From the NCBI RefSeq assembly GCF_026391055.1, contig NZ_JAPLET010000009.1:248001-312000 (forward strand): a stretch of DNA of 64,000 nucleotides. Direction: 5' to 3'. Both the position numbers and the translations under genes were made by a program. The notes beneath the pieces are model-generated. The model was given only the letters and a program-made list of their open reading frames with translations. It ran no database searches and had not been told where the DNA came from. Source of the stretch: Spirosoma sp. (GTDB lineage: Bacteria; Bacteroidota; Bacteroidia; Cytophagales; Spirosomataceae). Positions 1 to 8,833 of the stretch are shown in pieces; within the stretch, counting starts at the first letter, position 1; each line of letters starts with the position of its first letter.

Positions 1-1
1 C

Positions 2-550
2 TTTCAGCCGGAGCCCAATCAGACATATGTCTTTTGCGCCAATCATTTTTCGTATCTGGATATAGCCGTGATGGGGGTCATCGTGAAAAACTATTACGCC
101 TTTGTCGGAAAAAGTGACGTAAAAAATATTCCCTTGCTGGGGTATATGTTCGCCAAACTGCACGTACAGGTCGACCGGGATCGGCCCAACAGCAGGGCGT
201 ATTCACTGGCGAAGTCTATTCGGACGCTGGCATCAGGGCGTAGTATTATGATCTTCCCAGAAGGCGGTATCCGGGCACCGGAGCCTCCTCAGATGGTACC
301 GTTTAAAGATGGGGCGTTCACAATGGCGATTCAGCAGCAGGTGCCCATTGTACCGATTACGTTGTTAAACAATTACCTGATCCTGCCGGACCGGAGCCCC
401 ATCCGCTTCCACCGGCATCCATTACGCGCCATCGTTCACCCACCCATCGAAACCAAGGGCATGACGCAGGACGATGTGAAGCAGTTGAAAGAAAAAACTT
501 ATCGAATCATAAAAGCAGAGTTGATGAGCAAGAACAGAGTACCCGCTTAG
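2..550 (+). CDS. 1-acyl-sn-glycerol-3-phosphate acyltransferase (PlsC family), 5' truncated by window edge
   Basis: The frame is open from the first bases of the window, so the gene begins upstream and only its C-terminal part is here. It adds an acyl chain to lysophosphatidic acid (or a related lysophospholipid) at the inner membrane during phospholipid synthesis. The NHxxxxD catalytic motif (NHFSYLD) lies at the very start of the visible frame, before the first in-frame ATG at 68, which rules that ATG out as the true start. The FPEGG block that binds the phosphate acceptor lies about 60 codons further on, and a late VPIVPI block follows. The distance to gatC is short and both genes are on the same strand, so they may be co-transcribed. 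The exact acyl acceptor cannot be told from sequence. Confidence 0.88.
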   Translation, partial: FQPEPNQTYVFCANHFSYLDIAVMGVIVKNYYAFVGKSDVKNIPLLGYMFAKLHVQVDRDRPNSRAYSLAKSIRTLASGRSIMIFPEGGIRAPEPPQMVPFKDGAFTMAIQQQVPIVPITLLNNYLILPDRSPIRFHRHPLRAIVHPPIETKGMTQDDVKQLKEKTYRIIKAELMSKNRVPA

Positions 551-584
551 TGCTTTTGCTCATTCACTCTTTCGCCTTTCGCTC

Positions 585-872
585 ATGAAAGTAGACCACG
601 AAACTTTGCATAAAATCGCCCATCTGGCCCGACTGGAGGTAAAGCCCGACGAAGAAGCCGCTCTACTGAGCAGCCTGAACGGCGTGCTGACCTGGATGGA
701 GCAACTCAACGAAGTCGATACGACCGGCGTTGAACCGCTGACGCATATGTCGGCTGAAACTAACGTTTTGCGAGAGGATGTAGCTGGTAATCACTTACCC
801 CGTGAACAGGCGCTGTCCAACGCCCCACAACACGACGAACAGTTTTTCGAAGTACCTAAAGTACTGGAATAG
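585..872 (+). CDS. gatC: Asp-tRNA(Asn)/Glu-tRNA(Gln) amidotransferase subunit C
   Basis: This 95-residue protein has the full length and pattern of GatC, the small subunit that stabilises the GatCAB complex. That complex converts misacylated Glu-tRNA(Gln) or Asp-tRNA(Asn) to the correct aminoacyl-tRNA in the cytoplasm. Visible signatures are the N-terminal HKIAHLARLEV helix, the central LTWMEQLNEVDTTGVEPL segment and the late LRED block. gatA and gatB are not next to it, which is common in Bacteroidota. A long inverted repeat begins directly after the stop codon and probably ends transcription. Confidence 0.95.
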   Translation: MKVDHETLHKIAHLARLEVKPDEEAALLSSLNGVLTWMEQLNEVDTTGVEPLTHMSAETNVLREDVAGNHLPREQALSNAPQHDEQFFEVPKVLE

Positions 873-958
873 TGTTTGGTGGAGTAAGTGGAGTGGGTGT
901 AATGAGTGAAGTAGTAGTCGCCTACTCAATCCACTCATTACACTTACTCCACCAAACA
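873..958. repeat. Long inverted repeat between convergent genes (family A)
   Basis: Positions 873-890 are the exact reverse complement of 941-958 (18 bp). Inside, 897-908 also pairs with the sequence around 932-943, leaving an extra 8 bases bulged on the left arm. The element fills the whole gap between gatC and the convergent SMR gene and has no T-tract. It shares its outer sequence (TTTGGTGRAGTAAGT) with the element at 60875-60971, so it is a family member and not a simple terminator. Confidence 0.8.
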
Positions 959-1351
959 TTAATCAACCGGGCCGACAACTTTTAGGCCGATGACGCCGAC
1001 GGTAATCAGCAGGACGAAGAACAACTCCCCCCACGACCAGCTGGTTTTTAACCAGAGTACATCTGTCGTTTTTAGAAAGACCAGAGATAATGCCATCCAG
1101 ACGGCGAAAGCCGTTGTTGTTGGTATGGTCCGCATAGCTATGGCCAGCAGGACAGTATTGACAATACCGAAGACAACATAGGCTACCCAGGGAAGCAAAA
1201 CGAGTAGTCCTGCGTCGGGTTTATAGAACGTATCCCAGCGAAGCGCTTTTAATTCGTCCAGCCGCATGTACTTAAGTGCATACAGCCACGCCATCTGGCA
1301 GGCGGCTGCACCAATGAGATACAGCCAGGACAGTATATTTCCAGTCATCAT
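959..1351 (-). CDS. SMR-like (EmrE/SugE-type) four-helix membrane protein lacking the key glutamate
   Basis: The protein has about 130 residues with four hydrophobic segments, the size and layout of the small multidrug resistance family in the inner membrane. Helix 1 (WLYLIGAAACQMAWLYALKY) aligns without gaps to SugE/EmrE helix 1, including the conserved LKY end. The membrane-embedded glutamate that carries the proton and substrate in the family is replaced by Gln19, so ordinary proton-driven drug export is doubtful. A longer frame starts at 1405, but a promoter-like pair of boxes (1374-1405) lies inside that extension. The double ATG at 1348-1351 is therefore the likelier start. The gene converges on gatC. 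The true substrate is unknown. Confidence 0.75.
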   Translation of the reverse strand: MMTGNILSWLYLIGAAACQMAWLYALKYMRLDELKALRWDTFYKPDAGLLVLLPWVAYVVFGIVNTVLLAIAMRTIPTTTAFAVWMALSLVFLKTTDVLWLKTSWSWGELFFVLLITVGVIGLKVVGPVD

Positions 1352-1373
1352 AACCCAGCAGTAATTATAGCCG

Positions 1374-1405
1374 CAAAGGAAACGGTTATTCGCCAGCCGA
1401 TGCAA
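1374..1405 (-). promoter_or_regulatory. Candidate Bacteroidota promoter for the SMR-like gene
   Basis: On the minus strand a TTG (1405-1403) is followed after 21 bases by TTCCTTTG (1381-1374). This is one mismatch from the TANNTTTG -7 box of the Bacteroidota primary sigma factor, at the right spacing. It lies about 20 bases upstream of the chosen ATG. The assignment rests on pattern match only. Confidence 0.45.
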
Positions 1406-1477
1406 CCTTCAACTGTAACAAGATGATTAAGAAATTGTTACACCCACTTTTGTCAAAATCAACTTCCTTTGACTTGC

Positions 1478-2980
1478 TTATGACAGAATTGGCTTGACAA
1501 CCTTTCCGGCCACATCGGTTAGCCGGAACGGACGGCCTTGAAACTGATAAGTAAGCTTGGTATGGTCGAAGCCAAGCAGATGCAGAATAGTGGCTTGCAG
1601 GTCGTGAATATGCACTTTGTCTTTGACGCCATAATAGCCAATATCGTCGGTTTCGCCGAACGAGAAGCCTTTTTTCACCCCGCCCCCGGCCATCCAGACG
1701 GTAAATGCTTCGAGGTGATGGTCGCGACCCATAAACGGCAGCGTTTGTCCGTCGCGGTTTTCCTGCATGGGTGTCCGGCCAAACTCACCGCCCCAAACCA
1801 CCAGCGTATCGTCCAGCAAACCACGCTGTTTCAGATCGTTCAGCAAGGCTGCTACCGCCTGATCTGACTCCTGACACTTGGCTTTCAGCCCAATATCAAT
1901 AGAGCCGTCGGCACTGGTTCCGTGGGTATCCCAGCCCCAATCGAAGAGCTGCACGAACCGGACGCCCCGCTCCACTAACCGACGAGCCAGTAGGCAGTTT
2001 CGGGCAAAAGAGCCCTTATTTGGGTCGACACCATAGCTATCCAGCATGTATTGTGGTTCACTCTTGATGTCCATTGCATCCGGTACCGACATCTGCATTC
2101 GGAAAGCCAGTTCATACTGGGCAATGCGTGTCAGGATTTCGGGGTCTTTGACCTCGTCGTACTGCTGCTGGTTGATTTGGCTGATGGCGTCGATGGTTTG
2201 CTTCCGGATGTCGCGACTGATGCCCGACGGGTCGGAGGCATACAGCACCGGGTCGCCATCGGTACGGCACTGAACGCCCTGGTAAACCGTTGGCAGGAAC
2301 CCGCTCCCCCAAACTGACTTACCTGCATCGGGTTGCTTACCACCGGACGCCAGCACGATATAACCGGGTAGGTTGTCGTTTTCGGTACCCAGGCCGTAGG
2401 TCACCCACGACCCCAGGCTGGGCCGTCCCAATCGGGCGCTGCCGGTGTGCATGAGTAGCTGCGCCGGAGCATGGTTGAACTGGTCCGTGTGCATGGCTTT
2501 CAGGAAGGTAATATCATCCACTACGCCCTGCAAATGGGGCATATAGTCGGACACCCACGCTCCGGATTGCCCGCGCTGGGCAAATTTCCCCTGCGGCCCC
2601 AGCATTTTGGGAGTGCCCCGGATAAAGGCGAACTTCTTGCCTTCGAGCAGGGCCTGCGGACAGTCTTTTCCGTTGTATTTCGCCAGTTCGGGTTTGTAAT
2701 CGAACAACTCCAGCTGACTTGGCGAACCGGCCATGTGTATATAAATGATCCGCTTGGCTTTGGGAATGTACTGCGAGGGGTGTGGGGCAGTCGGCTCACC
2801 GGAGAGTGAGGCAGCGCCAACGGCATTGGCCTGCGGGCTCTCTTTCCCGAAAAAGCCGCAGCTTCCCAGAACGGAACTTAGGGCCATAGCGCCCAGCCCC
2901 GTAGAGCAGGTATGCAGAAAATGACGCCGGGTTTCACGTTCGGCGGCAGCGTGCCGGAGTTCCTGAATAAGTTTGTTCAT
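1478..2980 (-). CDS. DUF1501 domain protein with twin-arginine-like signal
   Basis: This 500-residue protein belongs to the DUF1501 family, a sulfatase/alkaline-phosphatase-like fold found next to Planctomycete-type cytochrome proteins. The N-terminus has a twin-arginine-like motif (TRRHFLH, residues about 17-23), a hydrophobic stretch and then a Cys in LGSCGFFG, so it could be exported folded and perhaps lipidated. Family blocks visible are IYIHMAGSPSQLELFDYKP early, FNHAPAQLLMHTG in the middle and VVWGGEFGRTP with GRDHH late; the His and Asp residues resemble metal-binding positions of the alkaline-phosphatase fold. It lies 15 bases downstream of the DUF1549/DUF1553 gene on the same strand, so the two form an operon. 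Its substrate is not known. Confidence 0.88.
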   Translation of the reverse strand: MNKLIQELRHAAAERETRRHFLHTCSTGLGAMALSSVLGSCGFFGKESPQANAVGAASLSGEPTAPHPSQYIPKAKRIIYIHMAGSPSQLELFDYKPELAKYNGKDCPQALLEGKKFAFIRGTPKMLGPQGKFAQRGQSGAWVSDYMPHLQGVVDDITFLKAMHTDQFNHAPAQLLMHTGSARLGRPSLGSWVTYGLGTENDNLPGYIVLASGGKQPDAGKSVWGSGFLPTVYQGVQCRTDGDPVLYASDPSGISRDIRKQTIDAISQINQQQYDEVKDPEILTRIAQYELAFRMQMSVPDAMDIKSEPQYMLDSYGVDPNKGSFARNCLLARRLVERGVRFVQLFDWGWDTHGTSADGSIDIGLKAKCQESDQAVAALLNDLKQRGLLDDTLVVWGGEFGRTPMQENRDGQTLPFMGRDHHLEAFTVWMAGGGVKKGFSFGETDDIGYYGVKDKVHIHDLQATILHLLGFDHTKLTYQFQGRPFRLTDVAGKVVKPILS

Positions 2981-2995
2981 GGTATGTCGATAAAT

Positions 2996-5770
2996 TTACT
3001 CCTTCGTGATTACCTCATCCAGATTCAGCATTGTATTGGCCGTCACGGTCAGCGCGGCTAGCTGGGGCGAAACGGCGGAGCAATCGGCACCGGGGCGGTC
3101 CAGTAGTTTGTCTACGTCACCGGGTTTCTGCCGGTAATACTGTTCGGTGGTTCGATAAAGCCGGACGAGCACGGCTAGCTTCTTGGCGGGTAAGTCGCGC
3201 AGCATGACCTGCCGAAAACCAGCCTGAATCTGCTGCTCCGGCGTTCGTCCCTGTGAGCGCATGTAATTGGCCAGATGCTCGGCAGCTTCTACATAAACCG
3301 GGTCGTTGAGCGTTACCAATGCCTGTAAGGGTGTGTTGGTGCGTAATCGCCGAAGCTGGCAGAACTCCCGGCTCGGGCTGTCGAAGGTAACCATCGACGG
3401 ATAGGGTGCGGTGCGTTTCCAATAGGTGTACAGCGCGCGCCGGTGCAGATCCTCGCCCGTGCTTTGTTTCCAGGATTCACCGTCGTAGGGCGATTGCCAG
3501 ATACCGTCGGGCTGAACGGGCATCACGCTGGGGCCGTACATTTTCTGGCTCAAGAGCTTACTTACGGCCAGCGCCTGGTCGTGAACAGCCTCGGCCGATA
3601 GCCGAACGCGCGGCCCACGTGCCATGAGTTTGTTGAAGGGATCTTTCGCCAGCATCTCGGGCGTGGCGCTAGATTGCTGTTGGTATGTGGCCGACATCAC
3701 CATTTTCTTCAAAAGCTTCTTAACGCTCCACTGGTCAGCTTCCATAAAATCAGCGGCCAGATAGTCCAGCAACTCCCGGTGTGTTGGCTGAATACCCTGG
3801 GTACCCATATCCTCCACCGTTTCGACAATACCCGTACCGAAAAGCTGTTCCCAGAAGCGGTTCACCGCCACGCGGGCCGTTAACGGATGCTCCCGGCTTA
3901 CCATCCAGCGGGCGAGGCCCAGCCGGTTTTTAGGCAGTTTAGGGTCCATAGCCGGAAACGACTTCGGCACATCAGGCGATACGCGCTTGCCCTTCACCAG
4001 CCAGTTACCCCGTTCAAAAACATGCGTTTCGCGAGTCAGATCGCCCGAACCGTCGAGCATGATGGGCGTCTGTTCGGCATCGGCATTAAGCAGCTCCAGC
4101 AACAGCTTGTCCTTCTCGCCAACAGCATTCTGGGGCTGGCCCGGTAGAACGGGCGTAAAAGCTACCCATTTGATCTGCACCCAATCTTTTGGTTTTTCCG
4201 GGCTATTCAGCGACAGGTACAGGTTATGCCGCCCCTGAACAGCGGGCAGCGCAATCATCTGAACTGTGTCTTTTCCCGGCTTTGGCGTTGGTATCTGAGC
4301 CAGGATCGGACCGTCCGGTTTGTCCTGACGCAGCGTAACCAGCGCGTTCGTCGCTTTAGTCCCCCACTTGATCAGCAAACGGGGTCGACCGGTGAGGGTT
4401 ACGTTCTTGATCCGGCAGGCACCCTTATCCTGAAAACCGAAATACTTGGCGTCGAGCAGTGATGCATTTACGTACTGGTCGAAGTCGTGCGAGTTAATTT
4501 TTGGTTCGACAGTTCGCAACAAATGCGTCACCTGCGCGATGGTAGCCTGTGCCTGTTTTTGCTCGGGTACGGCCGAGGCAATGTACCGCTGGAGGTCAAG
4601 AACCTTGAGCGAATCGGCGGGTTTGTAGAACCGAAGCGTTGGTGTGTCGCTCGTTACATCTTCGTCGCGGGTGTTGTTGAAGAACGCGAGGTACTTGTAA
4701 TATTCGTCGTGCGTGAAGGGGTCGTAAGGGTGGCTGTGGCACTGAATACAGGCGAAGGTCGTTCCCTGAAACACATCCCAGGTGGTATTGACCCGGTCGA
4801 TGACAGCCGCCGTTCTGAACTCTTCGTCTTGCGTGCCGCCCTCATCATTAGTCATGGTATTGCGGTGGAAACCCGTGGCCACAAGCTGATCGTCGGTGGG
4901 GTTTGGCAGCAGGTCGCCAGCCAATTGCTCCACCGTGAACTGATCGAAGGGTTTATCCTGATTGAATGCCTTGATGAGCCAGTCGCGGTAGCGCCAGATT
5001 TTACGACCGGGGTCGCGTTCGTAGCCTTTTGTATCAGCATAGCGGGCCAGATCGAGCCACATCCCCGTCCAGCGTTCGCCGTAAGCGGGTGATTTCAGCA
5101 GCCGGTCAACGACTTTTTCGTACGCATCGGCTGATTTGTCGGCCACGAAGTCGGCGGCTTCTTTTTCGGTTGGTGGCAGACCCGTCAGATCGAGCGACAC
5201 GCGTCGAATTAGTGTAGCACGGTCGGCTTCGGGCGAAGGCTTGAGGCCATCCTGTTTGAGTTTATCCAGGATGAAATGGTCGATTTCATTTTTAGCCCAG
5301 TTCGTTTCATCGTTTTCGACAACCCCCAGCCGACTCAGGAACGTCCCAAGCGTAGGCACATCGGGTTTCTGCACAGGCAGATACGCCCAATGGTCGCCCC
5401 ATTCGGCACCCTGATCGATCCAGTTACGGAGGAGTTCTATTTCATCGGCTTTCAGGGCCGGGTGGTCCAGCGGCATCCGCTCGTCGGGGTCCGACAGCGT
5501 CAGGCGACGAATCATTTCGCTGGCGTCGGCATCGCCGGGAACAATGGCTGGTTTGCCCGACTTGGCCGGTGCCAGTGCTTCGTGTTTGAAGAGGAGGGAG
5601 AAGTCAGACGCTTTTTTTACCCCGCCATGACAAACAATACAGTTCTTGTTGAGGAGTGGTTTGACCTGGGTGTTATAATCCACCCGTTTCTCAAAAAAGC
5701 CGAGAAATGAAGAGAGCAGCACTGTAGCGCCAACGCTCAATGCGCCAAAAAGAACCCAGCTGGTTTTCAT
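2996..5770 (-). CDS. Planctomycete-type cytochrome c / DUF1549 / DUF1553 protein
   Basis: The 924-residue protein has an N-terminal membrane or signal helix (residues about 5-25). A Planctomycete-type cytochrome c domain follows, with the haem motif CIVCHGG (Cys44, Cys47, His48), then a DUF1549 region starting around residue 160. A second CxxCH (CIQCHSHPYDP) sits near residue 341, and a C-terminal DUF1553 domain contains ARWMVSREHPLTARVAVNRFWEQ-type sequence. A carbohydrate-binding-like segment lies between the two DUF domains. The family is secreted or periplasmic and is thought to oxidise complex carbohydrates, but no member's reaction can be assigned here. It is the first gene of an operon with the DUF1501 protein. 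Confidence 0.9.
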   Translation of the reverse strand: MKTSWVLFGALSVGATVLLSSFLGFFEKRVDYNTQVKPLLNKNCIVCHGGVKKASDFSLLFKHEALAPAKSGKPAIVPGDADASEMIRRLTLSDPDERMPLDHPALKADEIELLRNWIDQGAEWGDHWAYLPVQKPDVPTLGTFLSRLGVVENDETNWAKNEIDHFILDKLKQDGLKPSPEADRATLIRRVSLDLTGLPPTEKEAADFVADKSADAYEKVVDRLLKSPAYGERWTGMWLDLARYADTKGYERDPGRKIWRYRDWLIKAFNQDKPFDQFTVEQLAGDLLPNPTDDQLVATGFHRNTMTNDEGGTQDEEFRTAAVIDRVNTTWDVFQGTTFACIQCHSHPYDPFTHDEYYKYLAFFNNTRDEDVTSDTPTLRFYKPADSLKVLDLQRYIASAVPEQKQAQATIAQVTHLLRTVEPKINSHDFDQYVNASLLDAKYFGFQDKGACRIKNVTLTGRPRLLIKWGTKATNALVTLRQDKPDGPILAQIPTPKPGKDTVQMIALPAVQGRHNLYLSLNSPEKPKDWVQIKWVAFTPVLPGQPQNAVGEKDKLLLELLNADAEQTPIMLDGSGDLTRETHVFERGNWLVKGKRVSPDVPKSFPAMDPKLPKNRLGLARWMVSREHPLTARVAVNRFWEQLFGTGIVETVEDMGTQGIQPTHRELLDYLAADFMEADQWSVKKLLKKMVMSATYQQQSSATPEMLAKDPFNKLMARGPRVRLSAEAVHDQALAVSKLLSQKMYGPSVMPVQPDGIWQSPYDGESWKQSTGEDLHRRALYTYWKRTAPYPSMVTFDSPSREFCQLRRLRTNTPLQALVTLNDPVYVEAAEHLANYMRSQGRTPEQQIQAGFRQVMLRDLPAKKLAVLVRLYRTTEQYYRQKPGDVDKLLDRPGADCSAVSPQLAALTVTANTMLNLDEVITKE

Positions 5771-5909
5771 ACCATTTAGACATATAGCGAGTTGCTGTTA
5801 CTAAAAGCACGAAGGCAGGCATTTGTAACTATCCAAATGACGGCGAACTGCAAGTTTAACGAATCTTCGCTATAAAGTATTCTGTATGAACCCGTAACGT
5901 TTTCTGAAA

Positions 5910-8288
5910 TCACCGCACGCGCACATCGACCTGGGCGGTATCGTCTTCGCCGTTGGTCACGCCATTGCCGGGTATGGAGTCAGGATCAGGCACGCTGGCC
6001 GTCACTACCTGTGCCGTACAAACGCCCCGTCCGGCCACGGTAACCCGAGCCCGGAAATAAAGCGACCGGCTACTTCCCATTGTTAAACTGCTCACGCCAA
6101 CAACCGGACTTCCGCCAGACAGAATGAAATCATCACCCGGAACAAATATTTGACCGGTGGGTAAATAGGCCGATATACTAATTCCGGTTGCCGTCAACCC
6201 GCCCTGATTCGTTACGGTTAATGTATACGAAATGACATCGCCTACAGCAGGCGTCCGGTTATTGACAGAAAGGGCAATACTGACATCGGCCTTGGCAGGA
6301 TCGGGAGTGGGTTGACTACTGCTGACGGCGGGCAAAGGCACCTGGTTCGGGTTAGGCGATGTAAAAACGGCTGAACTGTTCTGACGAGTCCGAAAATCCA
6401 GTTGAGCGGCATCATCCTGGCCATCGCCGGTACCGGAGTCAGGCTGACTGTCGGGGTCGACGCTGGCAGTTTGTGCAATCTCGGCCGCATTCTGAAACAT
6501 CCCGGCCATCGTGGGCTTTGCTGTAAAGCTCAGCGTTCGGGTGGCACCGGGCAAAACGTCGATGCCCGAACCGGTAAGGATAGCACCGGTAAGCGTAAAG
6601 TCACTCGACGAGACAAATGTCAGGTTAGCGGGAAGCCGGTTGCGTACAACAACATTTCGGGCCAGACCCGGCCCATCGTTTCGGACGGCCAGATTTATAA
6701 TCACCGGCTTATTCACATCCGGCGTTCGCTGGTTGATTCCCATTGCCAGACTCACATCGGCCTTGTTTGTCAGCAGGAAAAGGTTTGAAGGTACGGCGGG
6801 CATGGCGGGCGAGGAAGCCACCACCCGAATCTGGAACCGGCCGCTCGGCAACGAATTGGGTAACGTTACACTAATCGGACTCACTGTACCTATACCCAGC
6901 ACGCTAATGTACTGCCCCAGAGAATCCAGCAACTGCACCTCCCATTGATTCCCCGCATTGAAGGTACCCAGCGTAGAAAACGATACCGGAATCGTTGCGC
7001 CGGGCGGTACATAAGCCGCTACGTTACCCGTTACGGCGAATTGCGTCGGGGTAATGGGCTGTGCGTTCTGAAAAAATGAATTGCTAAGGCTGTTGTTCCA
7101 GTTACGGGCAAACCTCGACAGGCCCATATCGGTCGGGATGGGTTTGTTCAGGTAGTACTGCGGATGGGGCGACAGACGCGACACATTGCGAAAGTGTCCA
7201 TCAACTGTGCCTGCAGCCCGGTTTTGAATGGTATCGTTGAGCGGACCTTGAAACACATTGAAACCGGGAGTGTCGATCACAGCCTGCTGTTGAGCCACGA
7301 CATCCGGGTAAGTAATGCGACCGTTAAACGACACCCTGGCCACCATCCAGGGCAGGCTCCACCCGTTAAAATCGGCCCTCGTCTTAGTAATAACGGCCTT
7401 AAGCAGATTGGCATAATTCGGAATACTCGACGCAGAAATATCTCCTTCGGCCTCGCCCTGATGCCACAATACGGCCCGTACACCGGCCACCGCCCCGTAA
7501 TAGCGAAGCACATTTTTTAGGTTCGTGTACGGTTGCAGGTTGGGCCAGTCGCCACCAACGCAGTAATAGGCGTTACAGGCTGCAATGCCATTCGCCGTTT
7601 TGTACCAGTTATCGATGGTCGATGCATCCCAGCCAGCTACGTAAAACGCAACGGGCACGTTGAACCGGTTGACAATATAATCACCTAATTCACCCCAGCC
7701 CCAGGAGCTTTCGGCCATTGGAAAGATTCGCCTTGCGGCTGTCAGGGCTTTATACCGTGGCACCGGCATAGGATCGCCAGATGAGACCAGGGCTGGCAAG
7801 GATGGCGGCTGGGGGTAGTAGTGATTGATGGAGTCGATGGCATTGACCCGGTCGGTATTGGTGCCAAGGTCATTATCGCCAATGCCCAGCCCCCGCGAAT
7901 TCGATTGCCCTGCCGTAATAAATACTTCACCAATGCCCACGGGCTGTACACTGGCCTGCTCTACTACCGTGCTGCCCACGAGCGTACGCACGGTGAGTAC
8001 ATACCAGCCTCCGGCGGCCGTAACATAACCCAGAAAGAGATTGTTGGTGGGCGACGTCTGTACCGTTTGCCAGGCCGTAGCTACCCCCTGACCCGCCACG
8101 GCGGGCGTTAATTGAGCCTCAACCTTGTCTACTGTCCCGGTAAAACGCCCTGACAGATAAAGCCGACCGCTACCATCGGTTCCACGCTGCACGACAAGCC
8201 GCGCCATCGGGTGAGAAATCTGAAGCTGAGCCGAGACAGCTAACGGCCAGATAATGAGCAAAACAGCCCATTTAACAAACTTGAACAT
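5910..8288 (-). CDS. Secreted SGNH/sialate O-acetylesterase-like protein with two DUF11 repeats
   Basis: The start is placed at the ATG followed by a clear signal peptide (MFKFVKWAVLLIIWPLAVSA); a frame starting 16 codons upstream lacks such a start. The mature protein has a short beta domain, then an SGNH hydrolase with the nucleophile block TAGQSNSRG near residue 130 and the VLWHQGEAEGD block, as in sialate O-acetylesterases and acetylxylan esterases. After it come two DUF11 (conserved repeat) domains, each opening with ADVSxA and ending in a DPDS..G.GDGQDD-like acidic loop. The likely role is de-O-acetylation of glycans outside the cell or at its surface. No T9SS domain is visible at the C-terminus, which ends in the second DUF11 repeat. 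Confidence 0.85.
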   Translation of the reverse strand: MFKFVKWAVLLIIWPLAVSAQLQISHPMARLVVQRGTDGSGRLYLSGRFTGTVDKVEAQLTPAVAGQGVATAWQTVQTSPTNNLFLGYVTAAGGWYVLTVRTLVGSTVVEQASVQPVGIGEVFITAGQSNSRGLGIGDNDLGTNTDRVNAIDSINHYYPQPPSLPALVSSGDPMPVPRYKALTAARRIFPMAESSWGWGELGDYIVNRFNVPVAFYVAGWDASTIDNWYKTANGIAACNAYYCVGGDWPNLQPYTNLKNVLRYYGAVAGVRAVLWHQGEAEGDISASSIPNYANLLKAVITKTRADFNGWSLPWMVARVSFNGRITYPDVVAQQQAVIDTPGFNVFQGPLNDTIQNRAAGTVDGHFRNVSRLSPHPQYYLNKPIPTDMGLSRFARNWNNSLSNSFFQNAQPITPTQFAVTGNVAAYVPPGATIPVSFSTLGTFNAGNQWEVQLLDSLGQYISVLGIGTVSPISVTLPNSLPSGRFQIRVVASSPAMPAVPSNLFLLTNKADVSLAMGINQRTPDVNKPVIINLAVRNDGPGLARNVVVRNRLPANLTFVSSSDFTLTGAILTGSGIDVLPGATRTLSFTAKPTMAGMFQNAAEIAQTASVDPDSQPDSGTGDGQDDAAQLDFRTRQNSSAVFTSPNPNQVPLPAVSSSQPTPDPAKADVSIALSVNNRTPAVGDVISYTLTVTNQGGLTATGISISAYLPTGQIFVPGDDFILSGGSPVVGVSSLTMGSSRSLYFRARVTVAGRGVCTAQVVTASVPDPDSIPGNGVTNGEDDTAQVDVRVR

Positions 8289-8500
8289 GAACGGTGGGTA
8301 AATACATTGGCACAAAAATACATGAAAGCAACTCAATATATATACTCATTTTACGAGTGACCTTCTCACTATTTTAGCTCAATTAATCTATTTTCGTTAA
8401 GCCCTGCACACAGTACTTTACCCTTCAATACCAGACCGTATCCAGCCGGTAAGATGGATATAGCAGAAAAATCAATAAGGTGATAACCACATTCAGGAAA

Positions 8501-8740
8501 CTACCATTGCCATTCGGTTTGGTCGGATGCCCTGAACATTCCCTCGAACAGGTCATCATCCGGTATATGACCCGCTTCGGTAGCTTTCGCGAAGTACTCC
8601 TCCCAGCCATCTCGGGGATGTTGCTCAACCGGCTTTAGACTAATGATCCACCCAATACCTCTATATCTACCTCTTTGTCAATACTAACTTACTGAAGCAT
8701 AGAACATGACCAAACCAATCCGTCTGATTTGCAAATGCAT
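8501..8740 (-). pseudogene. Frameshifted AbrB/MazE-type antitoxin remnant
   Basis: Reading the minus strand from an ATG at 8740 gives MHLQIRRIG, typical of the first beta strand of a MazE/AbrB swapped-hairpin domain. The frame then breaks. In a second frame one finds SIDKEVDIEVLGGSLV, the second half of that domain, followed by a stop. One more frame change gives LKPVEQHPRDGWEEYF and the C-terminal tail ending DQTEWQW before TAG at 8501. The W-E-x-x-F and acidic T-E-W-x-W tail is characteristic of these antitoxins, where it binds the toxin. At least two frameshifts are needed to restore the protein, so the gene is dead. No MazF-like toxin frame follows it. The rest of the 8289-8833 gap holds only a hairpin. 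Confidence 0.7.
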
Positions 8741-8773
8741 CGCTTCCGACAAAGTGTTATATCATTGTTATAA

Positions 8774-8816
8774 CATAGCGAGCAGATAAGTGAATTCGCT
8801 TATCTGCTCGCTTATG
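8774..8816 (-). terminator. Hairpin downstream of uvrA
   Basis: Two arms, AGCGAGCAGATAAG and its reverse complement, flank a short loop centred on GAATTC, with outer CATA/TATG pairing and one bulge. It lies 18 bases past the uvrA stop, so it probably ends the uvrA transcript, although no long T-run follows. Confidence 0.55.
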
Positions 8817-8833
8817 TCTTTATACAGAATAGA

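Noticed and set aside
4487-5092. 201-codon open frame on the plus strand
   Set aside because: It is a shadow of the DUF1549/DUF1553 gene on the other strand.
8425-8628. 67-codon open frame on the minus strand
   Set aside because: It reads the antitoxin remnant in the wrong frame and continues into unrelated sequence.
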